Shown here piece after piece: positions 15,714 to 22,647 of a stretch of 26,909 bases of DNA. The notes under the pieces are model-generated. The model was not told the DNA's origin. It ran no database searches and was given only the letters and a program-made list of their open reading frames with translations. The stretch is taken from contig CAZPKK010000017.1 in the NCBI GenBank assembly GCA_964587175.1, positions 1 to 26,909 of the forward strand. Reading direction: 5' to 3'. Origin of the DNA: CALXVA01 sp964587175. GTDB taxonomy: Bacteria; Bacillota; Clostridia; TANB77; CAG-508. The first letter of the stretch is position 1. Each line of letters starts with the position of its first letter. A program made the translations under genes and the position numbers.

Positions 15714-15742
15714 TTGAATATTTTGTATTTTAATAATATAAT
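15714..15742 (+). promoter_or_regulatory. Promoter of the starch-binding-like protein gene
   Basis: TTGAAT (15714-15719), 17 bases, TATAAT (15737-15742), 46 bases before the start at 15789. Confidence 0.7.
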
Positions 15743-15788
15743 TTGTTATATTATAGAATTAATTAACAAGAGATAAAAGGAGATAAAA

Positions 15789-16253
15789 ATGGAATTGGTT
15801 AAAAACATATTTTTTAATACTGATAAACTAATAGAAAATAGCATAGTGAAGATTTCTTATACTGGTAAGTTGTTTCAAGATGATTCTGAAGAGGTCTTTG
15901 TTCATTATGGTTTTGGAAACAACTGGAATAATTTAAATGAGAAGAAAATGGAAAAAACAGAACTTGGCTTTCAAGTTGAAATTGAACTTGTTTCTGATGA
16001 GACTTTAAATTTATGTTTTAGAAATTCTAATAATGAATGGGATAATAATGAAGGTCAAAATTATATTTTTCCTATTGAAAAATCAGAACTTGCATTAATA
16101 GTAAAAGAAGACACTTCTGTAAATGCTCCTCGTAAATTGAGAAAAACTTATTTATGGAGTAAGAAACTACGTATTGCTGTTTATAAAATAATTACTTATT
16201 TACCTAAAATTATTTCTGGAAATTATAAGAGAAAGGTAAAAAACGAAGAGTAG
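15789..16253 (+). CDS. Small protein with a CBM25/CBM53-like starch-binding module
   Basis: The product has 154 residues. About residues 18-100 look like a carbohydrate-binding module of the CBM25/CBM53 type: IVKISYTGKLF, then VHYGFGNNWNNLNEKKM, a beta strand with TELGFQVEIEL, and LNLCFRNSNNEWDNNEGQNYIF. The paired aromatic-Asn motifs (NNWNN, NEWDNN) and the closing GQNYIF are typical. There is no signal peptide, no membrane anchor and no enzyme domain. The last 40 residues are strongly basic and partly hydrophobic (LRIAVYKIITYLPKII). A cytoplasmic role on glycogen or attachment to a membrane surface could be imagined, but nothing shows it. AAGGAG lies 7 bases before the ATG. It is a single gene with promoter and terminator. 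Family call is from motif recognition only. Confidence 0.75.
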   Translation: MELVKNIFFNTDKLIENSIVKISYTGKLFQDDSEEVFVHYGFGNNWNNLNEKKMEKTELGFQVEIELVSDETLNLCFRNSNNEWDNNEGQNYIFPIEKSELALIVKEDTSVNAPRKLRKTYLWSKKLRIAVYKIITYLPKIISGNYKRKVKNEE

Positions 16254-16264
16254 AAAGTTTATTG

Positions 16265-16300
16265 GTTTAAGTATCTTTTTATGATATTTAAACTCTTTTT
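16265..16300 (+). terminator. Terminator of the starch-binding-like gene
   Basis: GTTTAAGTATC (16265-16275) pairs with GATATTTAAAC (16283-16293, one G-T pair) and is followed by TCTTTTT. It starts 12 bases after the stop. Confidence 0.75.
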
Positions 16301-16362
16301 ATATATACTTGAATGGATAAGCACTCTTTTTATTAGATTCTTTCATATGTATAATATAAGAT

Positions 16363-16388
16363 GTATATTTAAAAATATACGTTTTTTT
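16363..16388 (+). terminator. Possible second terminator
   Basis: GTATATTT-AA-AAATATAC (16363-16380) followed by GTTTTTTT. The stem is nearly all A-T. It may back up the terminator at 16265 or mark the end of the converging reductase gene. Confidence 0.4.
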
Positions 16389-16406
16389 ATTTTAAATTAG
16401 ATTTTT

Positions 16407-17162
16407 TTACATTTCCCAGCCACCATTTATAGAAATTACTTCTCCTGTTGTATAGTCATCTTCTATCATCCAAGCTACACATTTTGCAATATTTTGACTA
16501 GTTCCAATTTTCCCAAGTGGTATTTCTTTCTTTATTTCTTCTAAATCTTTTTCTGAATATCCCTTGTTCATATCTGTGTCAATAATTCCTGGAGCTATTG
16601 CATTTACTCGTATGTTTGATGGGCCAAGTTCTTTTGCTAGTGCTTTTGTAAAACCAATTAGTCCTGCTTTTGATGTAGAATAATGAACTTCTAAACTTCC
16701 GCCAGTAATTCCCCAAATAGATGATATATTAATAATTAAACCTTTTTTATTATGAATCATATTTTTTACAGCTTCTCTTGTACAATAAAAAGCTGAATTT
16801 AGATTATTGTCCATCATTGTTTTCCAATCTTCATCTGTTAATTCTGTGAATAACTTTGCTTGAGAAATACCCGCATTGTTAATAAGTACATCTATTCTTC
16901 CATATTTATTTAATGCATAATTTATTAACTCTACTGATTCTTCCTTTTTAGATACATCTGCTTTGAAAATATCTACAGTAAATCCATCTTTTTTTAGTTC
17001 TTTTTCCACATTTTTAGCACAGTCTTCAGATTTATTATAATTTAAAATAATCGTATGCCTTAATGTGGCTAGATGTTTTATGATTGCGGCCCCCATTCCC
17101 CTTGAGCCGCCTGTTACAATTATTACTTTATTTGCTGTACTTTTTCCTTGATTTTCTACCAT
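16407..17162 (-). CDS. Short-chain dehydrogenase, YmfI-like (EF-P 5-aminopentanone reductase type)
   Basis: The product has 251 residues of classic SDR fold. The NADP-binding motif is VTGGSRGMGAA (residues 17-27), the NNAGIS motif is at 95-100, the catalytic Ser is in NISSIWG (about 147), Tyr161 and Lys165 lie in YSTSKAG, and the C-terminus is INGGWEM. Many SDRs of this kind are called FabG. The run SSIWGITGGSLEVHYS and the ending NGGW match, from memory, Bacillus subtilis YmfI (SSIWGETGASCEVLYS, NGGWHC), which reduces 5-aminopentanone on elongation factor P. YmfI-like is therefore preferred over FabG; no fab genes are nearby. AGGAG lies about 12 bases before the ATG, a long spacing. It follows the tRNA operon terminator and no clear own promoter is seen. 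Confidence 0.85.
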   Translation of the reverse strand: MVENQGKSTANKVIIVTGGSRGMGAAIIKHLATLRHTIILNYNKSEDCAKNVEKELKKDGFTVDIFKADVSKKEESVELINYALNKYGRIDVLINNAGISQAKLFTELTDEDWKTMMDNNLNSAFYCTREAVKNMIHNKKGLIINISSIWGITGGSLEVHYSTSKAGLIGFTKALAKELGPSNIRVNAIAPGIIDTDMNKGYSEKDLEEIKKEIPLGKIGTSQNIAKCVAWMIEDDYTTGEVISINGGWEM

Positions 17163-17198
17163 GATTTATATTCGCTCCTTTATATGTGAAAATTATTT

Positions 17199-17232
17199 AA
17201 AAAAAGAAGAACTAGAAATTCCAGTTCCTCTT
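17199..17232 (-). terminator. Terminator of the tRNA Lys-Glu-Thr operon
   Basis: On the minus strand AAGAGGAACT (17232-17223) pairs with AGTTCTTCTT (17213-17204, one G-T pair) and runs into seven Ts, seven bases after the tRNA-Thr CCA. Confidence 0.8.
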
Positions 17233-17238
17233 TTTGTT

Positions 17239-17314
<76 letters not shown>

Positions 17315-17318
17315 ATTT

Positions 17319-17393
17319 TGGTGACCCCGACGGGAATCGAACCCATGTCTCCGCCGTGAAAGGGCGATGTCTTAACCGCTTGACCACGGGGCC
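17319..17393 (-). tRNA. tRNA-Glu (anticodon TTC)
   Basis: Acceptor GGCCCCG pairs with CGGGGTC (one G-T pair), the anticodon loop CTTTCAC gives TTC, the T arm GGGTTCGATTCCC is present, and CCA is encoded. Only four bases separate it from tRNA-Thr, so the two are processed from one transcript. Confidence 0.96.
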
Positions 17394-17433
17394 TTGTTAC
17401 TAGGGCTTTTTTTGCTAAGTCCTAGATGTTTTT

Positions 17434-17509
17434 TGGTGAGCCATCGCGGATTCGAACCGCGGACAACTTGATTAAAAGTCAAGTGCTCTACCACCTGAGC
17501 TAATGACCC
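17434..17509 (-). tRNA. tRNA-Lys (anticodon TTT)
   Basis: Acceptor GGGTCAT pairs with ATGGCTC (G-T pairs), the D arm is AGCTCAGGTGGTAGAGCA, the anticodon loop CTTTTAA gives TTT, the T arm CGCGGTTCGAATCCGCG is present, and CCA is encoded. First gene of the operon; 40 bases with a small hairpin (CTAGG/CCTAG) separate it from tRNA-Glu. Confidence 0.96.
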
Positions 17510-17518
17510 ATATTTTAG

Positions 17519-17544
17519 CTTGCGCTCATTTTCGTGAACGCAAG
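17519..17544 (-). other. Hairpin at the 5' end of the tRNA operon transcript
   Basis: CTTGCG and CGCAAG (17519-17524 and 17539-17544) form a stem extended by TCA/TGA after one mismatch. It lies between the -10 element and tRNA-Lys, at the expected start of the transcript, and may act in 5' processing. Confidence 0.5.
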
Positions 17545-17548
17545 TATT

Positions 17549-17577
17549 ATTCTAAACTATTTTTTTATTTTTGTCAA
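17549..17577 (-). promoter_or_regulatory. Promoter of the tRNA Lys-Glu-Thr operon
   Basis: The minus strand has a perfect TTGACA (17577-17572), a 17-base spacer and TAGAAT (17554-17549), 40 bases before tRNA-Lys. Confidence 0.85.
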
Positions 17578-17632
17578 TACAAATTGTGAAATTTCTGTGA
17601 ATTTTATTGTTTTATAGGCTATTTTTTATATT

Positions 17633-17818
17633 TTAGTTATTTATTTCTTTTAGTAATTCTTCTACATCTATTCCATGTACTTCACAAGCTTCTTCTAGTG
17701 TTTCTGCCTGAGATGCTGGGCATCCTAAGCAATGCATTCCAGCTTCCATCAAAATTTCTGCTTTTTCTGGGGCCATTTCTAAAAGCTCCCCTATTTTTGT
17801 GTTTTTATTAAATTTCAT
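17633..17818 (-). CDS. DUF1858 domain protein (disulfide/redox-type small protein)
   Basis: The product has 61 residues and is a single DUF1858 domain: NTKIGELLEMAPEKAEILME followed by GMHCLGCPASQ and ETLEEACEVHGID. The CxxC pair (Cys-Leu-Gly-Cys) after Gly-Met-His is the family hallmark, and the domain also occurs at the N-terminus of ScdA/RIC-type iron-sulfur repair proteins. A redox or metal role is likely but unproven for stand-alone members. The frame extends to an ATG at 17839, but the AGGAGGAGAG ribosome site lies inside that extension and points to the ATG at 17818. It diverges from the secretion-like operon. Confidence 0.88.
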   Translation of the reverse strand: MKFNKNTKIGELLEMAPEKAEILMEAGMHCLGCPASQAETLEEACEVHGIDVEELLKEINN

Positions 17819-17917
17819 TTTACTCTCCTCCTGTTTCATTATTTATATATTTTTCTACAAGTTTTCCCACAAATTAAACAATATATTAAAATTTTATCAT
17901 AATTTTTAAAAAAAGTA

Positions 17918-17946
17918 TAGACAAAACTAAAAATTTGTTGTATTAT
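17918..17946 (+). promoter_or_regulatory. Promoter of the type IV secretion-like operon
   Basis: TAGACA (17918-17923), 17 bases, TATTAT (17941-17946). It lies before the small membrane protein and is the only good plus-strand promoter before 18146, so it probably drives all five genes to 21483. Confidence 0.6.
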
Positions 17947-17966
17947 TGGTAGAAATTGGAAAGGTG

Positions 17967-18128
17967 GTGTTTAAATTTACCTTACTTGATTTATTCTTTA
18001 CGTTTTTTATTATTCATCTTTTTATTACTCTTTATTCAATTTATTTGTTTTTCAATAACAAGGTTTTCCATAACACACAAGGCTCTAAATTAAATCTAAA
18101 ATCCAAATTTTTTAATGAAAATCAGTAA
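17967..18128 (+). CDS. Small single-span membrane protein, first gene of the secretion-like operon
   Basis: A short open frame encodes about 53 residues: a few N-terminal residues, one long hydrophobic segment (LLDLFFTFFIIHLFITLYSI) and a basic C-terminal tail (about 20 residues, Lys/Asn rich). The family is unknown. The start is uncertain. The frame reaches a TTG at 17946, but that overlaps the promoter -10. GTG at 17967, next to GGAAAGG, is preferred, although the spacing is too short to be good. It ends 17 bases before the coupling ATPase start, so it is probably translated from the same transcript. It may be a small accessory subunit of the channel. Confidence 0.45.
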   Translation: MFKFTLLDLFFTFFIIHLFITLYSIYLFFNNKVFHNTQGSKLNLKSKFFNENQ

Positions 18129-18145
18129 AAAATGGAGGTGTTTTT

Positions 18146-19888
18146 ATTAAGCGTTTTTTCTTTATTATTATTTTTTCTTTTATTTATTGTTATATTGGTT
18201 ATAAATTGTTTTCTGATATTTTTTATTCAAACTCAGTAATTATTACATATGGAATTCAGCCTTTCGATATTTGCATTCAGAACCCTGAATTATGGAAATA
18301 TATAAAAATAGTATTTTTTATTACATATATTTTTTCTTCTTTTGTTATTTCGAATTTCTTATTTTTTGTGTTTTCTTTATTTTTCAGAAAAACAATTAGA
18401 ATTTTTGACAAGTTTTTCTCTAAATTAAAAGTCAAAAAAAATAATTACACAAATAAAAAGCAAAAAAATATTTTACCAAAAAAAGATTTATCTATTTTTG
18501 TTGGAAATGATTTTGAAAAAAATCTTCCGATTTATTTGCCAGAAAAGAGTTTATATCAAAATGTTTTAATTACAGGAACTATAGGTACTGGAAAAACAAG
18601 TAGTGCAATGTACCCATTCACTAAGCAATTAATAGAATATTACTGCGAAAATAATTTACGAAAAATAGGAATGCTTGTGTTGGATGTAAAAGGAAATTAT
18701 TATAGAAAAGTATCTGAATTTGCGAAAAATTGTGGCAGAGAAAATGATTTAATTATAATTAGTCTTGGTGGAAAATATAAGTATAATCCACTTCATAAAC
18801 CAAATTTAAAACCATCTGTTATAGCAAATAGATTAAAAAGTATCTTGCTTTTATTTTCTCCAAATAATTCTGAGTCTTATTGGTTAGATAAAGTAGAACA
18901 AGTTTTAACAGAATGTATTAAATTATGTAGGTTATATAATAATGGATATGTTACTTTTGAAGAAATACATAAATTAATTTCAGTTGATAATTATTACACA
19001 GAAAAAATAGAAATATTACGAGATAAATTCGTAAAAAATGAATTTTCAAAAGAGGATATATATAATTTACTCTCTTCTTTAACCTTTTTTCAAAAAGAAT
19101 TTTTTTCTTTAGATTTACGTACTCTATCTATTTTAAAATCTGAAATCACCCGAATAACTAATGTATTTGTTTCTGATTATGAAATTTATAAAACCTTTAA
19201 CCTTAAAGCAGAAGAGTTAAATTTTTATGGATTTGAAGATTTAATAAACAAAGGAAAAATAGTTGTACTTAATATGAATATTTCCGAATATAAAATTTTA
19301 TCTAAAATAATAGCAACATATTTAAAATTAGATTTCCAAACAGAAGTAATGGCAAGACTCTCAAATAACTTTCTAAACTCTACTAGAACAGTTGCTTTTA
19401 TTTCAGATGAATATCATGAATATTGTACTATTTCTGACAGTGAATTTTATGCTCAAAGTAGAGAGGCAAAATGTATTAATATAGTAGCAACTCAAAGCTA
19501 TACTTCTCTTTTGAATGCTTTAGATAATAAATATTCTGTAGAGGTAATTATTCAAAATTTGGTAAATAAATTTTGGTTTAGAACTGATGATATTTTTACA
19601 ATTGAAATTGTGCAGAAGCAAATTGGTAAAGAGGATAAAGAAAAATTGTTAAAAAGCATTTCAGAAAATGCAAAAGAAACAAACTATAGTTATATTTCCA
19701 ACTCATTAAATTCAACAGATTCTAGTATTTCCGAGAGTATTAGTAAACAAGTTTATTTTGAATATGTTTATGACACAAAATTTTTTACACAAGAATTAGA
19801 AAATTTTTGTGCTCTTTCTTTTTTATCTGATGGAAGTAAAATTCTAAAGCCACAAAAGATTAGGCTCAAGCCTTATTTTGAAAAATAA
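18146..19888 (+). CDS. Type IV coupling protein (VirD4/TraG-like ATPase) with probable ATT start
   Basis: The product has 580 residues if started at ATT 18146. GGAGGTG lies just upstream with 5-7 base spacing, and the added IKRFFFIIIFSFIYCYIGYK supplies the first membrane helix expected of VirD4 proteins. The next candidate, TTG at 18206, has no ribosome site and would cut that helix away. A second helix spans about residues 55-80. Walker A is GTIGTGKTSS (about 144-153), VLDVKGNYY follows, the Walker B region is VAFISDEYHEYC, and the TraM-recognition-type segment is SREAKCINIVATQSY. It should pump or dock substrate at a secretion channel. It is not closely related to the coupling protein at 1-1413. 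The operon continues with pilin, channel and VirB3-like genes, but with no relaxase or VirB4. Confidence 0.85.
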   Translation: MKRFFFIIIFSFIYCYIGYKLFSDIFYSNSVIITYGIQPFDICIQNPELWKYIKIVFFITYIFSSFVISNFLFFVFSLFFRKTIRIFDKFFSKLKVKKNNYTNKKQKNILPKKDLSIFVGNDFEKNLPIYLPEKSLYQNVLITGTIGTGKTSSAMYPFTKQLIEYYCENNLRKIGMLVLDVKGNYYRKVSEFAKNCGRENDLIIISLGGKYKYNPLHKPNLKPSVIANRLKSILLLFSPNNSESYWLDKVEQVLTECIKLCRLYNNGYVTFEEIHKLISVDNYYTEKIEILRDKFVKNEFSKEDIYNLLSSLTFFQKEFFSLDLRTLSILKSEITRITNVFVSDYEIYKTFNLKAEELNFYGFEDLINKGKIVVLNMNISEYKILSKIIATYLKLDFQTEVMARLSNNFLNSTRTVAFISDEYHEYCTISDSEFYAQSREAKCINIVATQSYTSLLNALDNKYSVEVIIQNLVNKFWFRTDDIFTIEIVQKQIGKEDKEKLLKSISENAKETNYSYISNSLNSTDSSISESISKQVYFEYVYDTKFFTQELENFCALSFLSDGSKILKPQKIRLKPYFEK

Positions 19889-19911
19889 ATTATATTTTAA
19901 GGAGGTACTTT

Positions 19912-20262
19912 ATGAAAAAACAAAAAATCAAATTTTTTTTTATTTTTATTTCATTTTTATTATTTATTTTATTTTTTACTTTTTCTATCCCTCAAGTTTT
20001 CGCTGGACTTTTTGATAGCACTCCTGAACTAGTATCTGTTTTAAATTCAGCTTTTGAAGATATTGAAGGTTGGCTTTTAACATTAGCCACCCCTGCCGCC
20101 GCTGTTGCTGTTGGAGTTGGTGTTTTTATGAAAAAATTTAGTTTTGGTGATGAAGAAAGAATTAAAACAGCAAAAAAATTGATTAGAGGATCATTATTTT
20201 CTTATGGTTTTATTCTTGCAATTAATTTAATTTTGTCTGCAATTCAGTCTTTAATTTCTTAA
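19912..20262 (+). CDS. VirB2/TrbC-like pilin subunit
   Basis: The product has 116 residues. A basic start (MKKQKIK) and long hydrophobic core end at FSIPQVFA, a good signal-peptidase site at about residue 31. The mature chain of about 85 residues has two membrane segments (WLLTLATPAAAVAVGVGVFM and FSYGFILAINLILSAIQSLI) joined by a short basic loop (GDEERIKTAKKLIRGS). This layout is that of VirB2-type conjugative pilins and their Gram-positive relatives. AAGGAGG lies 7 bases before the ATG, and the gene follows the coupling ATPase by 23 bases. The pilin call rests on architecture and neighbours rather than on a sequence signature. Confidence 0.75.
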   Translation: MKKQKIKFFFIFISFLLFILFFTFSIPQVFAGLFDSTPELVSVLNSAFEDIEGWLLTLATPAAAVAVGVGVFMKKFSFGDEERIKTAKKLIRGSLFSYGFILAINLILSAIQSLIS

Positions 20263-20280
20263 TTTTAAGGAGGTGCATTT

Positions 20281-21174
20281 TTGGAAGAAGCAACTACAAA
20301 TATATCTAATATTACCCAAGTTATTGTTGATACTATTAATAATTTATTATCTACATTATTTTCTTCTGTAGATAATAGTGTTTATGAAACATTAGACGAT
20401 TTAGCATTTATTAATGTTAATTCTTTTGATTCTTATTTTTTTAATAATATTTTCGGAGATAATAACAGTAATGGATTAATAATAATAGCAAATGCTTTAT
20501 TATTAGCAGTATGTATTTATTATTGTTTTAAGTTAATGTATTCATATTTTACAGGTGCACAAATTGAAAGACCATATCAGTTTGTTTTTAAGCTATTGAT
20601 TTTCGGAATTGTTATAAATAGTAGTCATTTTATTTGTGAAGGATTAATTTATTATAATTCTGTTATTTCTGCAGCAATTCGCGATGTTGGGAAAGAGTTT
20701 TTTGGGCAAGAAATATGTTTTTCTAATCTGATACAAAATTTGAATTCTATTATATCCATAGATTCTACTAGTTTTAGTGTGTTTTCTTTTGATGGATTAT
20801 TAAAAAGCTTGATTTCCATTAGTTTTATTAATTTACTTTTTTCTTATTCATTAAGATATATAATGCTTCAAGTTCTCTGTTTTCTTACACCTTTTTCTTT
20901 TTTAACTTTAATAAATCAGTCAACTTCTAGTTTTTTCAAGGCATGGCTTAAAATATTTTTATCTTTGCTTTTTCTTCAAACCTTTATTTCAATTATATTG
21001 TTAATCATTTTTGCTTTAGACTTTACTGACTCGGATATTACTTCTAAACTTTTATGTATAGGTTCAATATATGCTTTAATTAGGGCAAATTCATATGTTC
21101 AACATTTTATTGGTGGTATTTCTACTAATGTTTCACAAAATTTTAGTTCACTAATTAAAGCTAATATGAGTTAA
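20281..21174 (+). CDS. VirB6/TrbL-like polytopic membrane protein
   Basis: The product has 297 residues and starts with TTG; GGAGGTG lies six bases upstream, and no ATG or GTG is nearby. The N-terminal 70 residues are outside and Asn/Ser/Asp rich. At least five hydrophobic segments follow (GLIIIANALLLAVCIYYCF, FKLLIFGIVINSSHFICEGL, ISISFINLLFSYSLRYIML, FLSLLFLQTFISIILLIIFA and an AL-rich last one). The C-terminus is a polar amphipathic tail (FIGGISTNVSQNFSSLIKAN). This is the layout of VirB6/TrbL inner-membrane channel proteins of type IV secretion systems. Position between pilin and VirB3-like genes matches Gram-positive conjugation operons. Assignment is by architecture and context. Confidence 0.7.
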   Translation: MEEATTNISNITQVIVDTINNLLSTLFSSVDNSVYETLDDLAFINVNSFDSYFFNNIFGDNNSNGLIIIANALLLAVCIYYCFKLMYSYFTGAQIERPYQFVFKLLIFGIVINSSHFICEGLIYYNSVISAAIRDVGKEFFGQEICFSNLIQNLNSIISIDSTSFSVFSFDGLLKSLISISFINLLFSYSLRYIMLQVLCFLTPFSFLTLINQSTSSFFKAWLKIFLSLLFLQTFISIILLIIFALDFTDSDITSKLLCIGSIYALIRANSYVQHFIGGISTNVSQNFSSLIKANMS

Positions 21175-21189
21175 AATAGGAGGTTTTTT

Positions 21190-21483
21190 ATGAAATTTAT
21201 TTTTCCACAAAATTATAATTTTAATAGTAAGCTTTTTGGTTTTATTGATTACTCTACTTTAATACTAAATATATTATGGGGATTAATAGTCTTTTCTATT
21301 GTATATTTTTTTATTCCAAATATTACTTTTAAAGTAGCAGTATTTATTGTTTTATTTTTACCTTTTGCATTATTTAGTATTATTGGTTTTAATAATGAAA
21401 AAATGATATATATAATAGTATATATTTTTAAATATATTAAATGTCAAAAGATTTATCTATATACTAAAAAAAATCAATTTTAA
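21190..21483 (+). CDS. VirB3/PrgI-like small membrane protein
   Basis: The product has 97 residues. The N-terminal FPQNYNFNSKLFGFIDY is characteristic of PrgI-type proteins of Gram-positive conjugation systems. Two close hydrophobic segments (LILNILWGLIVFSIVYFFI and VAVFIVLFLPFALFSII) and a basic aromatic C-terminal region (YIIVYIFKYIKCQKIYLY) follow. In VirB3/PrgI operons the next gene is nearly always the VirB4 ATPase, with which VirB3 works; here it is instead the end of the operon. AGGAGG lies seven bases before the ATG. Confidence 0.75.
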   Translation: MKFIFPQNYNFNSKLFGFIDYSTLILNILWGLIVFSIVYFFIPNITFKVAVFIVLFLPFALFSIIGFNNEKMIYIIVYIFKYIKCQKIYLYTKKNQF

Positions 21484-21489
21484 TAGGCT

Positions 21490-21512
21490 TTTTAATATAT
21501 TAAAATTTTTTT
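21490..21512 (+). terminator. Possible weak terminator of the secretion-like operon
   Basis: TTTTAATATATTAAAA (21490-21505) is a perfect palindrome followed by seven Ts, directly after the VirB3-like gene. The stem has no G-C pairs, so strength is doubtful. Confidence 0.35.
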
Positions 21513-21547
21513 CAGTATATTCATCAAAAAAACGGTATTTTCCTATT

Positions 21548-21562
21548 TTTTACATTGTAAAA
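21548..21562. promoter_or_regulatory. Candidate operator overlapping the dnaD promoter
   Basis: TTTTACA-T-TGTAAAA is a perfect 7 bp inverted repeat with one central base that covers the -35 element at 21555-21560. A repressor binding here would block the promoter. No other copy was noticed in the window. Confidence 0.4.
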
Positions 21563-21583
21563 TTATATATAAAATGATATAAT
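21555..21583 (+). promoter_or_regulatory. Promoter of the dnaD-dnaC primosome genes
   Basis: TTGTAA (21555-21560), 17 bases, TATAAT (21578-21583) with an extended TGA before it. It lies 34 bases before the dnaD-like start. Confidence 0.7.
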
Positions 21584-21616
21584 CCTACTTGTACTTTTAA
21601 GAAGGGGGAATTTGTA

Positions 21617-22591
21617 ATGAAATTGGAAAATGCAGATTTATCATCATTATTTTCAAATACATTGTTACCAGATATATTTTTTTCTGAATATTTATCTGAA
21701 GCTAGTGGTGATTTTATAAAAGTATATTTATACATGGTATTTTTGTCTAAATATGAAAAAGATATAAAAATAAATGATTTATCTAAAAAATTAGTTCTCC
21801 CTGTAAAAACAATTCAAGATGCAGTTAAATATTGGGAAGATAAATGTTTAATTACTAAGAAAAATACTGGTTATATAATAAATAATATGCAAGAAATAGA
21901 ACTTCATAAATTATATAAACCAAAAACAGCTTTATCTGCAGAGCAACTACAAAAATCGGCCGAAAATCAAAAAAGAGCTAAAGCAATTGATTTTATTAAT
22001 AATAAATATTTTTCTGGTTTAATGCCTACTACTTGGTATCCAGAAATTGAGCTATGGTTTAAGAAATATAATTTCGACGAAGAAGTTATGATTGCTTTAT
22101 TTGGCTATTGTTTTGATAAATCTGCTTTACATAAAAATTATGTTCAAACTGTTGCAGAAGCATGGAATAAAAATAATATTAAAACTTTTAATGATTTAGA
22201 TGTTTATTATGAAAAACAAGAAAAAATAAATGTTATTGCTAAAAATATTTCTAAGAAATTAGGACTCTCTAGAGCTCTTACACAATATGAATATGCTTAT
22301 ATTGAAAAATGGATTATTGATTTTTGCTTTGGACTGGATATAATAGAAATAGCATTGAAAAGAACGACCTCTAAATCAAATCCTACTTTTGATTACTTGG
22401 ATAAACTATTAACAGATTGGCATGATAGAGGATTTAAAACAGTTAATGATGTGCAGAATTTCTTGGCAGAAATAAAAGAGAAAAATAAAAAAGTCAAAAA
22501 TCTTGAAAAACAAACTGGATATGATAAATATGATCAAAGAACTTATGATAATTTAGATAACTTATATGCAAATATAAAAAAGGTTAATTAG
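21617..22591 (+). CDS. DnaD-like primosome protein with two DnaD C-domains
   Basis: The product has 324 residues and is a replication-initiation/restart protein that helps place the helicase loader on DNA. Residues 1-95 form a winged-helix domain (GDFIKVYLYMVFLSKYEKDI, KKLVLPVKTIQDAVKYWEDK). Two DnaB_2/DnaD-type helical repeats follow: about 118-190 (AIDFINNKYFSGLMPTTWYPE to AEAWNKNNIKTFNDLD) and about 210-285 (SKKLGLSRALTQYEYAYIEK to KLLTDWHDRGFKTVNDV). The WxxxxIKT and WHDRGFKT endings of each repeat are typical. The C-terminus ends in a basic helix and a YDQRTYDNLDNLY motif seen in clostridial members. GGGGG lies nine bases before the start. It is 56 bases before the helicase-loader gene, its expected partner. 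Confidence 0.88.
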   Translation: MKLENADLSSLFSNTLLPDIFFSEYLSEASGDFIKVYLYMVFLSKYEKDIKINDLSKKLVLPVKTIQDAVKYWEDKCLITKKNTGYIINNMQEIELHKLYKPKTALSAEQLQKSAENQKRAKAIDFINNKYFSGLMPTTWYPEIELWFKKYNFDEEVMIALFGYCFDKSALHKNYVQTVAEAWNKNNIKTFNDLDVYYEKQEKINVIAKNISKKLGLSRALTQYEYAYIEKWIIDFCFGLDIIEIALKRTTSKSNPTFDYLDKLLTDWHDRGFKTVNDVQNFLAEIKEKNKKVKNLEKQTGYDKYDQRTYDNLDNLYANIKKVN

Positions 22592-22647
22592 TGGATTTTA
22601 TGCTTTTTACTAAAATAATTAAAATTCTAATTTAGAAAGGAATATTT

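Noticed and set aside
16407..17162. FabG (fatty-acid 3-oxoacyl-ACP reductase).
   Set aside because: General SDR motifs fit, but the SSIWG-EV-YS run and NGGW ending fit YmfI better, and no fatty-acid genes are nearby. Kept as an alternative only.
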